Below, piece by piece: positions 24,045 through 33,597 of a stretch of DNA of 64,000 nucleotides. Location of the stretch: positions 1-64,000 of the forward strand of contig ONOL01000017.1 in the NCBI GenBank assembly GCA_900319465.1. The letters are read 5' to 3'. The stretch's first letter is position 1; each line of letters opens with the position of its first letter. The DNA comes from an uncultured Eubacteriales bacterium (lineage in GTDB: Bacteria > Bacillota > Clostridia > Oscillospirales > Oscillospiraceae). The notes below the pieces were generated by a model, which saw only the letters and a program-made list of their open reading frames with translations, was not told the origin of the DNA and made no database searches. The position numbers and the translations under genes are program-made.

Positions 24045-24776
24045 ATGGAAAGCCTGAAGTTCATTCTCGTGTGCCTTGCGATTTTTGCGGGGCTGGTGCT
24101 GCTTGCGGCGGCCTTGGAGCGCTGGCTTGTCCGGGACCGCAAGCGCTTGTCCGACACCCACTACATCGTTTACACGGCCATTTTCGCCTGCATGGCGGGC
24201 GTGCTGATGCTTGTGGAGATCCCGCTGTTTTTTGCGCCGGGCTTCTACAAGATGGATCTGAGCGAGCTGCCGATCCTGATCTGCACCTTCTATCTCGGCC
24301 CGGTGGCGGGCGTGATCGCCGAGCTGCTCAAGGTCATGATCAAGCTGCTCCTGAAGGGAAGCTCCACCGCCTTCGTGGGCGACTTTGCCAACTTTGCCGT
24401 GGGCTGCTCCTTCGTCCTGCCCGCGAGCGTGATTTACCACGCAAAGCCCAGCCGCCGCTCCGCCCTGTATGGCATGCTTGCCGGCACCCTCGTGATGACC
24501 GTGTTCGGCAGCGCCTTCAACGCGGTCTATCTGCTGCCCAAGTTCGCCGCCCTCTTCGGCATGCCCATGGAGGTCATCATCGGCATGGGCACCAAGGTCA
24601 ACGCCGCTATCACGAGCGTGAGTACGCTGGTCCTTTTTGCGGTCGTACCCTTCAACCTGCTCAAGGGCGTCGTCGTCTCACTGCTCACCTTCCTGCTGTA
24701 TAAGCGCATCTCACCGATCCTGCATCGGGGCGACGAGCGGCGGAAGGCGCGGCACACAGAAAAAAGCGCAGCCTGA
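24045..24776 (+). CDS. ribU: riboflavin ECF transporter S component
   Basis: This 243-residue membrane protein captures riboflavin for an energy-coupling-factor transporter. Its six or so helices and the blocks MDLSELPILICTFYLGPVAG and GSSTAFVGDFANFAVG match RibU. Residues 1-30 form an extra N-terminal helix. The FMN riboswitch immediately upstream supports the substrate. The shared ATPase/T module is not in this window. The ATG follows AAGGAGG. The last 92 bases overlap the convergent flippase gene. Confidence 0.93.
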   Translation: MESLKFILVCLAIFAGLVLLAAALERWLVRDRKRLSDTHYIVYTAIFACMAGVLMLVEIPLFFAPGFYKMDLSELPILICTFYLGPVAGVIAELLKVMIKLLLKGSSTAFVGDFANFAVGCSFVLPASVIYHAKPSRRSALYGMLAGTLVMTVFGSAFNAVYLLPKFAALFGMPMEVIIGMGTKVNAAITSVSTLVLFAVVPFNLLKGVVVSLLTFLLYKRISPILHRGDERRKARHTEKSAA

Positions 24777-26055
24777 GCGCGCTCAGCGCAAGGTTGAAAA
24801 GCTCGGAGAAATACAGGATCGCAAGATAAGCGCCGAGTCCCCAGCGGGGCAGAAGAAAACGCAGCAGAACAAGCCCCAGCGCGGATTCCGCGATATTCAC
24901 GCCCATGCTCCACACCTGCAGGCCGAGCCCTTTGAGGCAGCCGTCCACCGCCATATCGGTGTACATCACGGGCACCAGCGGCGCGAGCAGGCGCAAAAAG
25001 CGCGCCGCGTCGCGGCTGTGGAAGATGAGGCCGCCCAGCAGATCCGCACAACAGAACAGAATACCGGACACCGCCAGGGAATAGCGCAGGCTCAGCCGCA
25101 GAAGCTCCCCGGCGGTGTTTCGTATCTCCGCGCTCCTGCCCTGCACCTGATGCGCGGTCAGCTCCGGGACGATCAGCTCGCTTGCCGAGGAGAGCAGGCA
25201 GGAGGGAAAGAACAGCAGCGGCATTACCATGCCCTGCACCACCCCGTAACCGGCGAGAGCGGCGTCCGCCGTCAGCCCCGAGGAGCGCAGCCCGCGCGGC
25301 ACCAGCAGGTGCTGCAGGGTGGACAGGGCGCTGCGCGTGTAGGCTGAGAGCGCAAGCGGCACCGCGATGCGGAGCATCCGGCCGGAAAGCGCGCCGCCCG
25401 CCTTACGGTCGGTATAATGGGCGCAGCGGTCGTGCAGGTACAGGACGAACATCAGCGCAAGCGAGAGCAGCTCCGCCGCAGCGCGCCCCATCGTGACGGC
25501 GGCGCAGCTCCGCTCCAGATCGCCGGGCTCCGACCCGGTCAGCAGCCAGGCTGTCAGCGCGATCCCGGCAAGCTGCTCCGCGAGGTGCGCCAGCGCAGGC
25601 TTCCAGACCCGCCCGCAGGCGGTGAAATACCCGGAGAGGGCGGCGCAGAGGGAGATGCAGGGCATCGAGAGGGCGGCGATACGCAGTGAGAGCACCGTGC
25701 GCGCATCGCCGATCCAGAGAAAGCCGAGCGGCTCTGCCAGCAGGTGCAGCAGCGCCCCGGCACCGCCGCCGCAGAACGCCCCGTAGAACAGGCAGCGGCG
25801 CATGGCGGACGCAACGCTTCCGCCGTCCCCGCCGCCGAGCTCCTCGGCGATGAGCCGCGTCGAGGCGAAGCGGATTCCGGAGACCGCGAGCGTGGCGCAC
25901 AGACCGGTCACCGAGAACGTGAGCTGGCAGAGTCCCAGCCCGGCCGCGCCGAGACGCACGGCGAGCCAGGCCTGGAAGGCCATGCCGATGCAGCTCATCA
26001 GCAGGGAGACCCCCGTGAGCAGCAGCGTGTTTTTTAATAGGCTTCGGGATAACAT
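24685..26055 (-). CDS. SpoVB-like MATE/MVF flippase
   Basis: This is a 456-residue protein with about 13-14 membrane helices, of the oligosaccharidyl-lipid flippase superfamily. It resembles stage V sporulation protein B and related sporulation flippases, which move lipid-linked precursors for cortex or envelope synthesis; the exact cargo is inferred. The chosen ATG at 26055 gives MLSRSLLKNTLLLTGVSLL, a typical start with a helix. A longer in-frame extension to 26115 has low-complexity Arg-rich residues and is less likely. Its C-terminus overlaps the end of ribU by 92 bases in the opposite direction. Confidence 0.85.
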   Translation of the reverse strand: MLSRSLLKNTLLLTGVSLLMSCIGMAFQAWLAVRLGAAGLGLCQLTFSVTGLCATLAVSGIRFASTRLIAEELGGGDGGSVASAMRRCLFYGAFCGGGAGALLHLLAEPLGFLWIGDARTVLSLRIAALSMPCISLCAALSGYFTACGRVWKPALAHLAEQLAGIALTAWLLTGSEPGDLERSCAAVTMGRAAAELLSLALMFVLYLHDRCAHYTDRKAGGALSGRMLRIAVPLALSAYTRSALSTLQHLLVPRGLRSSGLTADAALAGYGVVQGMVMPLLFFPSCLLSSASELIVPELTAHQVQGRSAEIRNTAGELLRLSLRYSLAVSGILFCCADLLGGLIFHSRDAARFLRLLAPLVPVMYTDMAVDGCLKGLGLQVWSMGVNIAESALGLVLLRFLLPRWGLGAYLAILYFSELFNLALSALRLRFFLCAAPSAARRPDAGSVRCAYTAGR

Positions 26056-26141
26056 ATCTGAGCCTATGCGCCGCCCGCCCCAAATAGACGCGCGCCGCAA
26101 ACGGCGGCGTGCCACGGCGGCATACGGGGATCTTTGTGCAC

Positions 26142-26170
26142 TTGCATTGCGGCACAGTCGGTGATAAAAT
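26142..26170 (+). promoter_or_regulatory. sigma-A promoter for the deacetylase gene
   Basis: TTGCAT and TAAAAT separated by 17 bases. The inferred start of transcription (about 26177) excludes an upstream GTG start and supports the TTG start at 26203. Confidence 0.7.
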
Positions 26171-26202
26171 ATGAAAAAAGACTAAAGACAGAGGACACGA
26201 TC

Positions 26203-27444
26203 TTGAGAGCATTCAAAAAGCTGATTCTGATCCTGCTTGCGCTGGCGATCCTCGCGGTAACGGCTTCCGTTTTCAGCACAGGGCTCCAGCCGCAGGCCGC
26301 GCCCGCGGAAGCCGCGCCGGAACCCACGCCGGAGCCTGTCGTCGAGACGGCGCCTGCGGAGCCGACGCCGGAGCCTACCCCGGAACCCACGCCGGAGCCG
26401 GCGCTTCCCGCCGGGATGGCGCTCACCGTGGACGGCAGGGCGCAGCAGAGCGGCACCGTCCTGCGCGACGGGATCGAGTATATGAGCCTCAGCGAAGCGG
26501 CGGAGGTCCTAAAGCTCGCGGTGGAACAGGAGGGGGACGAGATCTCCTTTGTGTGGCGGCAGCGCGGCGTGCGCCTTGCGCTGGACGATACGGCGCTCCG
26601 TTACGGGGACAGGGACGCGACGCTGGCCGGGGAGCCGTTCCGCTATCACAGCGCGATCTGGGTGCCGCTGCGCTCCTTCTGTGAGGCGCTGGAGATCTCC
26701 GTGTTCGAGGATACGGAGGAGCAGCACCTTTACTGCACCCCCGGCGCCGGCAGCTGGGACTTGCCCGAGGGCTACAAGGTGCCGGTGCTGATGTACCACG
26801 GCGTGAACGACTACGCATGGACGATGCCGAGCCTCTTCGTCACGCCCGCGGAGATGGAGGAGCAGATCGTCTACCTGCTCGATAACGGCTGGGATCCCAT
26901 CTGGTTTGAGGATCTGGAGCACGTGCAGGATTATGACAAGCCCATCATCCTGACCTTTGACGACGGCTACGTCTGCAATTACAACATCCTCTTCCCGCTG
27001 CTGCAGAAGTACAATGTCAAGGCCACCTTCTTCATCATCACCAACTACCTGAGCCGCCCGGAGGGCTCCGGGTACTCCAACATCGAGCAGTACCTGACCT
27101 GGGACAACCTGCGGGAGATGGACGCCTCCGGCCTCTGCTCGATCCAGAGCCACACGGCGGAGCATCTGACCATGAGCATCCTGGGCGAGCCTTCCACGCG
27201 CCGGGAACTGGAGAGCGCCAAGCTGATGCTTGTCCGGCAGATCGGGAAGGAACCCTTTGTCGTCTCCTATCCGGAAGGGGACGCCACGGAGCTGACCTAT
27301 CAGATCACCCGGGAGTATTACCGCTTCGGCGTGAAGATGTCCGGCGCGGCCTACGTGACCGGGGACGATCCGGTGGTGATCTGGCGGGCCTTTATCCCGA
27401 GGGGGACCACCATCAAACAGTACGAGCAGCTGATCAATCAATAG
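26203..27444 (+). CDS. secreted polysaccharide deacetylase
   Basis: This 413-residue exported enzyme probably deacetylates peptidoglycan or another N-acetylated glycan. An N-terminal signal/anchor (about residues 3-24) is followed by a Pro/Glu/Thr linker. A copper-amine-oxidase-N-like domain follows (about 75-175), then a NodB-type deacetylase domain from VPVLMYHGVN onward. Catalytic features are LTFDDGY (metal and base Asp) and the metal-binding HTAEH. I chose the TTG start because AGAGGAC precedes it, it begins the signal peptide, and an upstream GTG lies within the promoter. Confidence 0.88.
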   Translation: MRAFKKLILILLALAILAVTASVFSTGLQPQAAPAEAAPEPTPEPVVETAPAEPTPEPTPEPTPEPALPAGMALTVDGRAQQSGTVLRDGIEYMSLSEAAEVLKLAVEQEGDEISFVWRQRGVRLALDDTALRYGDRDATLAGEPFRYHSAIWVPLRSFCEALEISVFEDTEEQHLYCTPGAGSWDLPEGYKVPVLMYHGVNDYAWTMPSLFVTPAEMEEQIVYLLDNGWDPIWFEDLEHVQDYDKPIILTFDDGYVCNYNILFPLLQKYNVKATFFIITNYLSRPEGSGYSNIEQYLTWDNLREMDASGLCSIQSHTAEHLTMSILGEPSTRRELESAKLMLVRQIGKEPFVVSYPEGDATELTYQITREYYRFGVKMSGAAYVTGDDPVVIWRAFIPRGTTIKQYEQLINQ

Positions 27445-27529
27445 AGATCATCGCAAGGAAGAAACGGGAAAACAGCGGCGCTGTTTCCCTGTCAGACAGT
27501 CATACCAAGGATACGAAGGAGGCGTTCCC

Positions 27530-28123
27530 ATGATCGTTACCATCGGCAGAGAACACGGCAGCGGCGGCCACGACATCGCCCGCGCCCTCGCGGAAGCGCT
27601 GGGCTACACCTGTTTTGACAAAGAGATCGTAGACCAGGCTGCGGAAAGTTCCCGTTTCAGCCGGGAGATCCTGGACTCTTTCGATGAAAAGCGCGTTTCT
27701 CCCTACGTCGTCCCGGTGCCCAATTTCGTGGGCATGGGGGAGAGCTTCCGCCTGAATATGCAGGTGGCGGCCGCCCAGTTTGACGCGATCCGCACTCTGG
27801 CCGAACAGGGCAACGGCATCTTTGTCGGCCGCTGCGCCGACTACGTGCTGAGAAACCGCCCGGACCTGCTTCGCGTCTTTGTCCAGGCCGGTGAGGAGAG
27901 CCGTATGCGCGAGATGATGAAGCGCCGCGAGCTGAGCGAGGAACAGGCCAAAAAGCTCGTCCGCCAGGTCGACAAGGACCGCGCCAGCTATTACCGCTAC
28001 TATACCGACCAGGTTTGGGGCGAGCGGGAAAATTACGACCTGATCCTCAACAGCGACAAGGTGGGCGTGGAAGGCGCCGTGCGCATCATCAAGGCCTGCA
28101 TCGAGGCCATGGAATCCGAATGA
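27530..28123 (+). CDS. cytidylate kinase-like family protein
   Basis: This 197-residue P-loop protein belongs to the cytidylate-kinase-like family (PF13189). The opening ITIGREHGSGGHDIARALAE replaces the classic Walker A, as in that family, and FVGRCADYVL plus the Arg-rich lid region (MREMMKRREL) follow. True CMP kinase activity is not assured. It has a GGAGG ribosome site. Its stop overlaps the following lipoprotein start by four bases. Confidence 0.88.
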   Translation: MIVTIGREHGSGGHDIARALAEALGYTCFDKEIVDQAAESSRFSREILDSFDEKRVSPYVVPVPNFVGMGESFRLNMQVAAAQFDAIRTLAEQGNGIFVGRCADYVLRNRPDLLRVFVQAGEESRMREMMKRRELSEEQAKKLVRQVDKDRASYYRYYTDQVWGERENYDLILNSDKVGVEGAVRIIKACIEAMESE

Positions 28124-28755
28124 GAAAGGGCGTCCTGCTCCTCCTGTGCGCTGCCCTGCTGCTTGCGTTCTGCGCGTGCGGGGAACAAGCTCCCGCGCCG
28201 GAGCCGGGGCCGACGCCGACGCCGGAGGCCGTCCCTGCGGGAAAGACGCCCAACGACAACAGCGGTGTGAAGCTTCGTGGGCGGCTCCTGGGAAGCCTCG
28301 CCTGTGACGCCCCTTTTTGGACGGTGTTCTCTGAAATCGAGGAGATCCCGGAGGGGGAGAGCAGGACCTGGCGCTTCTACAATTACACCGACGGACTCGG
28401 GATCTGGAACAACTTTCTCGTGATCCTCCAGAGCACGCCGGAGGGTCACTCGGCCGACGAGAACGCCGACTACCGGGAATACGCCGTCCTGCGCGCGGAC
28501 CACTTCGGATGGGGAGAGGGATATGACGAAGCTGTGGCCGAGAGCGACTGGGACTGGGAGCGCTTCACCGGAGATCTGAACGGCGCGCTCATCGAGCTGA
28601 CCGTCACGCACCGCGCGGGCAAAGCGGACGTGAGCGTTCGCGCCGAGACCGAAGGGGAGCGCAGCTATCACCAGAGCTATACGGGCATCGCCGTGGACGG
28701 GCCGCTGTACGCCTGCCTGAGCGTGGAGAAGGCTTGTCTCGACCTCCTCGATTGA
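28120..28755 (+). CDS. predicted lipoprotein of unknown function
   Basis: This 211-residue protein has a signal peptide ending in a lipobox-like LLAFCAC, with a Cys in the CACG segment as the likely lipidation site. A Pro/Glu/Thr linker (about 25-40) and a compact domain rich in Trp and acidic residues follow. I do not recognise a family. The ATG overlaps the kinase stop (ATGA), so the two are co-expressed, but the pairing gives no clear function. Confidence 0.75.
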   Translation: MRKGVLLLLCAALLLAFCACGEQAPAPEPGPTPTPEAVPAGKTPNDNSGVKLRGRLLGSLACDAPFWTVFSEIEEIPEGESRTWRFYNYTDGLGIWNNFLVILQSTPEGHSADENADYREYAVLRADHFGWGEGYDEAVAESDWDWERFTGDLNGALIELTVTHRAGKADVSVRAETEGERSYHQSYTGIAVDGPLYACLSVEKACLDLLD

Positions 28756-28782
28756 GGAACTGCCCGCGAAAGAACAGAACAG

Positions 28783-28820
28783 AACGCCTCGCCGGTGACC
28801 GCGGTCACCGGCGGGGCGTT
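28783..28820. terminator. long bidirectional hairpin
   Basis: AACGCCtCGCCGGTGACC pairs with GGTCACCGGCGgGGCGTT, a stem of about 18 bp, between the convergent lipoprotein and recG genes. Confidence 0.85.
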
Positions 28821-28840
28821 CTGCTTTCCTGTTGTTCCGC

Positions 28841-30895
28841 TCAGTTGAAGCTGTCGGCGCTCTCGGAAAAGAGACGCTCCACGCGCTCGCGCAGGAGCCG
28901 GTGCTCCTCCCGGCTCAGCCCGGGGTCCTCGCGCAAAAGCATCGTCGCCTCCTGCTGGGCGCGCTGCAGCGTCCCGGCGTCCGCGCCGAGATCGGCCACG
29001 TGCATCGCGGGCAGACCGTGCTGCCTTGCCCCGAAGAAATCGCCCGGACCGCGCAGCCGCAGATCCTCCTCCGAGATCTTGAAGCCGTCGTTGGTTTTCG
29101 TCATGATCGAGAGCCGCGCCCTGACCTCCTCCGTGTCCGCGTCGGAGACGAGGATGCACCAGCTCTTATGCTGCCCGCGCCCGACGCGGCCGCGAAGCTG
29201 ATGGAGCTGGCTGAGGCCGAAACGCTCCGCGTTTTCGACGATCATCAGCGCCGCGTTCGGTACGTCCACGCCGACCTCAATGACTGTGGTGGACACGAGG
29301 ATATCCGTCTCGTGCGCGAGGAAGGCGGTCATGACCGCGTCCTTGTCCTTCGGCTTCATCCTGCCGTGCACGCAGGCAACGCGCAGCCCCGGGAATGCGG
29401 CGGCGAGCTCTTTCGCGTGCTCCTCTGCGGATTTGAGCGGCGTCGGCAGCTCGTCGTTTTCTTCCACCATCGGGCAGACTACAAAAACCTGACGCCCCTC
29501 GCCGCAGAGCTTTCGGATAAAGCCGTTGAGCCGTGCCCGATAGCTCTCGTCCACCGCGAAGGTGTCCACCCGCTGGCGGCCGGGCGGCAGCTCGTCGATA
29601 ACGGAGACGTCCAGATCTCCGTAGATGATGAGCGCGAGCGTGCGCGGGATGGGCGTTGCCGACATGACGAGCACGTGCGGCTTCTGCCCCTTGCCGATCA
29701 GGGCAGAGCGCTGGCCGACGCCGAAGCGGTGCTGCTCGTCCGTGACCACGAGGGCAAGATTCGCGTACTCCACGTCCTGGCTGAACAGAGCGTGCGTACC
29801 GACGACGAGGTCAAGCGCGCCGGCCTTGAGCGCCGCCTTGACCTCCCGTTTTTCCTTCGCGCTCATCGCGCCCGTAAGCTTCCCGACACGCAGACCAAGA
29901 GGCGTGAGCATTTCGGAGAGCGTGTGCGTATGCTGTTCGGCGAGGATCTCCGTCGGCGCCATGAAAGCGCTCGCGTGTCCGCTCTTCCAGACGTACCAGA
30001 TCAGCGCCGCCGCCACCAGCGTCTTGCCGCTGCCGACGTCGCCCTGTACCAGCCGGTTCATCACGCCGCCTCCGCGCAGATCGCCGACGGCCTGCTCCAC
30101 AGCCCTGCGCTGGGCGCCGGTGGGGGAGAAGGGCAGGGTGCTCCAGAACTCCGAGAGATCGGCTTGACGCACGGGGATGCCGCCCTCGCGCACGCGCTCG
30201 CCCCGCATCCGGCCGAGGGCGCAGGCCAGCACGAACAGCTCCTCAAAAATGAGCCGCCTCCGCGCCAGCTCCAGCGCGCCGTAGTCGGCGGGAAAGTGGA
30301 CGTTTTCGTAGGCATAGCGCGCGGGCGCAAGCTCGCAGCGGCGCCGTACGCTCTCAGGCAGGACGTCGGGGAGCTGCTCGCCGCAGAGCGCAAGCCCCTG
30401 CCGGACAGCCTGGAGGATGACCCGTTGGCTGAGCCCCGCGTTCATCCGGTAGATCGGTACGATCCGCCCGGTCACGCCGTTTTCTTTCCCCTCGGGCTCG
30501 CAGACCGGGTTTGCCATACTGCGGTGCGCGCCTTTGACCTCCATGCGTCCGAAGAAGACGTAGCTCTCGCCGCGATGCAGGTTATCCTTTACATAAGACT
30601 GGTTAAAATAAGTTATGTCAACAACACCGCTGTCGTCCACCGCTTTGAGCTTGACGAGATCCATGCCGCGCCGGATATGCGCAAGCCGTGGGGTATCCGC
30701 CACGACGGCGCGGATGCAGACGCTTTCCCCGTCCATGACCTGGGCGATGGGGCGGTACTGCGTACGGTCGTCATATTTGCGCGGAAAATAGGAAACAAGG
30801 TCATAGAGAGTAAAGACGCCGAGCTTGTTGAATGCCAGCGCCTTTTTCTCACCTATGCCCTTGATGTATCTTACGTCGGTATACAGATCTGCCAT
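28841..30895 (-). CDS. recG: ATP-dependent DNA helicase RecG
   Basis: This 684-residue helicase remodels stalled forks and Holliday junctions. The N-terminal wedge/OB domain (about 1-200) begins with the helix-hairpin-helix-like [12 protein letters not shown]. Motor motifs include [12 protein letters not shown] (I), a DEQH box in [14 protein letters not shown] (II), [10 protein letters not shown] (III) and the [14 protein letters not shown] region (VI). The full family length is present. Its ATG shares one base with the apbE stop (TAATG), making it the third gene of an aldo/keto reductase-apbE-recG operon. Confidence 0.97.
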   Translation of the reverse strand: MADLYTDVRYIKGIGEKKALAFNKLGVFTLYDLVSYFPRKYDDRTQYRPIAQVMDGESVCIRAVVADTPRLAHIRRGMDLVKLKAVDDSGVVDITYFNQSYVKDNLHRGESYVFFGRMEVKGAHRSMANPVCEPEGKENGVTGRIVPIYRMNAGLSQRVILQAVRQGLALCGEQLPDVLPESVRRRCELAPARYAYENVHFPADYGALELARRRLIFEELFVLACALGRMRGERVREGGIPVRQADLSEFWSTLPFSPTGAQRRAVEQAVGDLRGGGVMNRLVQGDVGSGKTLVAAALIWYVWKSGHASAFMAPTEILAEQHTHTLSEMLTPLGLRVGKLTGAMSAKEKREVKAALKAGALDLVVGTHALFSQDVEYANLALVVTDEQHRFGVGQRSALIGKGQKPHVLVMSATPIPRTLALIIYGDLDVSVIDELPPGRQRVDTFAVDESYRARLNGFIRKLCGEGRQVFVVCPMVEENDELPTPLKSAEEHAKELAAAFPGLRVACVHGRMKPKDKDAVMTAFLAHETDILVSTTVIEVGVDVPNAALMIVENAERFGLSQLHQLRGRVGRGQHKSWCILVSDADTEEVRARLSIMTKTNDGFKISEEDLRLRGPGDFFGARQHGLPAMHVADLGADAGTLQRAQQEATMLLREDPGLSREEHRLLRERVERLFSESADSFN

Positions 30896-31959
30896 TATTC
30901 CGAGAACTTTAAGGTGTAGCTGTCGTTGACGAGCGTGAATTTCTCAATAAGGCCGCTCGTGCAGACGACGCGTTTGGAATCGGTGACAAGGATCATTTCA
31001 AAGCCGCCGTACTGCCGCCAGTAGTTGAGCGCCTTGGTCTCACCCATGACGAACATGGCGGTGGAAAGGCAGTCGGCCATGGTCCCGTCCTCACAGATGA
31101 TGGTCACGGAGCTCAGGGAGTTGTTGGCGGGATAGCCGGAGGCGGGGTTGAGCAGATGATGATAGGTCTTCCCGTTCATGGCAACGAATTTTTCCTGATA
31201 GGCGGCGCTGGTGACCACGGCGGTCTCGCCCACGTTGATGACGCCCAGATGGGTGGCGGGGTTGGCGGGGTCGGAGATGCCGACGGTCCAGAGCGAGCCG
31301 TCGGGCTTTACGCCGAGGGTCTGGATGTTGCCGCCCATGGAGATAAACGCGCTCTCCACGCCGGCCTGCCGCATGGCGTCGACGGCGTTTTCACAGGCGC
31401 AGCCCTTGGCCACGGCGGCAAAGGTCAGCTCAGCCCCGATGGGCAGGGAGACCGAATAGGCGCCGGAACTCGGGAAGCTCGTGAGCACGAGCTTGTCAAA
31501 GCAGAGCTTCATCATCTCCGTGGAGATCTCCTCGTCCGTGGGGAGGTAGTATTTGCCGTCCACGAAGCCCCAGCGCTTGACCAGCGGATAGATGCTGAGA
31601 TCGAGCGCGCCGCCGCTCTGCTTGTAGACCGTGAGGGCGGAGGAGAGCATCTTGGCCACCTGGGCCGAGACGACGACGTTCTGCCCCTGGGCATGGTTGA
31701 TGGCGTAGACGGTGCTGTTGGGCATTTCCGGGTCGAGCGCCGCGTCCATGGACACGATAACGCCCTCCGCCGCGTTCAGGCCGATCTCGGCCTTTTTGCC
31801 GTAGGCGGTCAGGGTCATGGCGGAGTTCATGGCCGAGATCTGGCGCTGGGACATTCTCGTCTCCCCGCAGGCGGAGAGGGGAAAGACCATAACAGCGCAG
31901 AGCAGAAGGGCGATCAGACGCCGCTTTGTGTCACGATAACGGATCCTTGTGTGCTTCAT
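30895..31959 (-). CDS. apbE: FAD:protein FMN transferase
   Basis: This 354-residue lipoprotein attaches FMN covalently to Thr/Ser of flavoproteins such as Rnf or Nqr subunits, outside the membrane. The signal peptide ends in the lipobox FPLSAC with Cys31. ApbE motifs are visible: SMGGNIQTLG, the FMN/metal-site block YHHLLNPASGYPA, and DGTMADCLSTAMFV near the end. No Rnf or Nqr genes are in this window, so the acceptor is elsewhere. The start overlaps the preceding reductase gene by 29 bases. Confidence 0.93.
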   Translation of the reverse strand: MKHTRIRYRDTKRRLIALLLCAVMVFPLSACGETRMSQRQISAMNSAMTLTAYGKKAEIGLNAAEGVIVSMDAALDPEMPNSTVYAINHAQGQNVVVSAQVAKMLSSALTVYKQSGGALDLSIYPLVKRWGFVDGKYYLPTDEEISTEMMKLCFDKLVLTSFPSSGAYSVSLPIGAELTFAAVAKGCACENAVDAMRQAGVESAFISMGGNIQTLGVKPDGSLWTVGISDPANPATHLGVINVGETAVVTSAAYQEKFVAMNGKTYHHLLNPASGYPANNSLSSVTIICEDGTMADCLSTAMFVMGETKALNYWRQYGGFEMILVTDSKRVVCTSGLIEKFTLVNDSYTLKFSE

Positions 31960-32962
31960 AGAATTCTCTGTAATCCTTTAGCATGTATTTGAGGAGATTG
32001 GGCGTGTCGAGCTGATAGGGGCAGCGGCTGCTGCAGCGCCGGCAGCCGATGCAGTCCTCGATGCGGTTCATCTTTTCCTGCCATTCGGACGTCATGTACT
32101 GCTGCCAGGGGGAACGGCGCAGCAGCATGTTCATGCGCGCGCAGTTTCGGATCTCGATCCCCATGGGGCAGGGCATACAGTAGCCGCAGCTTCTGCAGAA
32201 GGAGCCGGCGAGCTCCTGCCTCTCCCGCCTGATGAAGGCGGCGAGCGCCTCGTCCATATCGGGGTCCTCTTCGGCGACTGTGAGCCACTGATGCAGCTCC
32301 TCCATGTGCTGGATGCCCCAGATGGGCACCACATTGTCATACTGTTTCATAAAGGCGTGGCAGGCGCGCACGTTTGTGAGCATGCCGCCCGCAAGACCCT
32401 TCATGGCAATATAGCCCATACCGGCCTCTTTGCACTTCGCCGCGAGCGCGAGGTCCCGGTCGTCGGAGATATAGCTGAAGGGAAACTGCAGCGTTTCAAA
32501 CAGCCCGGAGGCGATGCATTCCTCTGCCACGTTGACCCTGTGGGTGGTGACGCCGATGTGACGGATCCATCCGCGTTCCTTTGCCTCCCGCGCACCGGCG
32601 TAGGCGCCTTCGGGATCGGCGGCGTCGGGCACCTCGGGCACCTGATGGAACTGGAAGAGGTCGATGCAGTCGGTCTTCATCCGCTGGCGGCTCAGCTCGA
32701 TGTGTTCCAACACGGTCTTTTTATCCCGCGCGGCGCTCTTGGTGGAAATCACGATCTGATCGCGTACGCCGGAGAGCGCAAGGCCGATCTTTTCCTCGCT
32801 GTCGGTGTAGGCGTTGGCGGTGTCAAAGTAGTTGATGCCGCCCTCAAAAGCTGCGCGCAGGAGCTTGACCGCGTCCTCCCGGCTGCAGCGCTGTACGGGC
32901 AGACAGCCCATGGCCGTCTTGGTGACCGTCAATCCGGTCTTGCCGAGCGGTATTTTCTTCAT
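31931..32962 (-). CDS. aldo/keto reductase with C-terminal 4Fe-4S region
   Basis: This 343-residue protein combines an aldo/keto reductase barrel (about 1-250) with a Cys-rich C-terminus. The barrel has INYFDTANAYTDSEEKIG for the active-site Asp and Tyr and STKSAA for the Lys. The C-terminal Cys groups are CRSCGYCMPCPMGIEIRNC and CIGCRRCSSRCPYQL, enough for one or two iron-sulfur clusters. This architecture is common in anaerobic Clostridia; the substrate is unknown. It is the first gene of the operon with apbE and recG. Confidence 0.88.
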   Translation of the reverse strand: MKKIPLGKTGLTVTKTAMGCLPVQRCSREDAVKLLRAAFEGGINYFDTANAYTDSEEKIGLALSGVRDQIVISTKSAARDKKTVLEHIELSRQRMKTDCIDLFQFHQVPEVPDAADPEGAYAGAREAKERGWIRHIGVTTHRVNVAEECIASGLFETLQFPFSYISDDRDLALAAKCKEAGMGYIAMKGLAGGMLTNVRACHAFMKQYDNVVPIWGIQHMEELHQWLTVAEEDPDMDEALAAFIRRERQELAGSFCRSCGYCMPCPMGIEIRNCARMNMLLRRSPWQQYMTSEWQEKMNRIEDCIGCRRCSSRCPYQLDTPNLLKYMLKDYREFYEAHKDPLS

Positions 32963-33142
32963 GGATATCCCTCCGATATCGACAGGCCTCCGCAGGATCG
33001 GGGCATTTCAGAAATGAACAAAATTGAAAACAGCTCTTGCCTTTACGGCAGATCTTTGCTATAATACGCAAAGGTCAGACCACTGGTTCCATTATAGCAA
33101 ACCTGTGACGGAAAGTAAATAAGCGGATTGACCGGAATATTT

Positions 33143-33219
33143 GCGGCTGTAGCTCAGCTGGATAGAGTGCCAGACTCCGACTCTGGAGGTCGTGGGTTCG
33201 AATCCCGTCAGCCGTACCA
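33143..33219 (+). tRNA. tRNA-Arg (CCG)
   Basis: Acceptor GCGGCTG/CAGCCGT (a G-U first pair), anticodon stem CCAGA/TCTGG around loop CTCCGAC (anticodon CCG), T-loop GTTCGAA, discriminator A and encoded CCA. A single gene, divergent from the aldo/keto reductase operon. Confidence 0.95.
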
Positions 33220-33267
33220 ATGTCAGAAGAAGCCAACTGCGTTCCGCTTCCCCGGTTTGCTTCCTTT

Positions 33268-33303
33268 CCAAAACGGAGGTCTCACGGGGGACCTCCGTTT
33301 TGG
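33268..33303 (+). terminator. terminator after tRNA-Arg
   Basis: CCAAAACGGAGGTC pairs exactly with GACCTCCGTTTTGG. The 290 bases that follow, up to 33597, hold only GC-rich sequence and a possible extended -10 (TGTTATACT near 33533) for the next gene. Confidence 0.85.
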
Positions 33304-33597
33304 TGTAAGCGGGGAATTTTGAGTTCCTTATGAACACTCGCACCAGCAACAGGCGTCCCCGGAAGGGGAGGCCTGCTTTCGGTATAGCGGGCAGTTTGTG
33401 GACCCGCGGGCTCCGGGAGCGAAGCACGTATGATCCGCCGGAGGCTTTCGCCGCGGAGCGGCGCGATCGCGCGCGGCCGGTCCGCTCTATAAAAAATGAG
33501 ATTGCCGTCTGTCCAAGTCATCCAAGTCATGTTATACTGTTAACAGCGACCGTTTTGACGGGAATACCGGACACATACCGATGCGGGAGGGGACAGT

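Noticed and set aside
33220..33597. A protein-coding gene between tRNA-Arg and the oxidoreductase
   Set aside because: Open frames here are short, overlap the terminator and lack ribosome sites.
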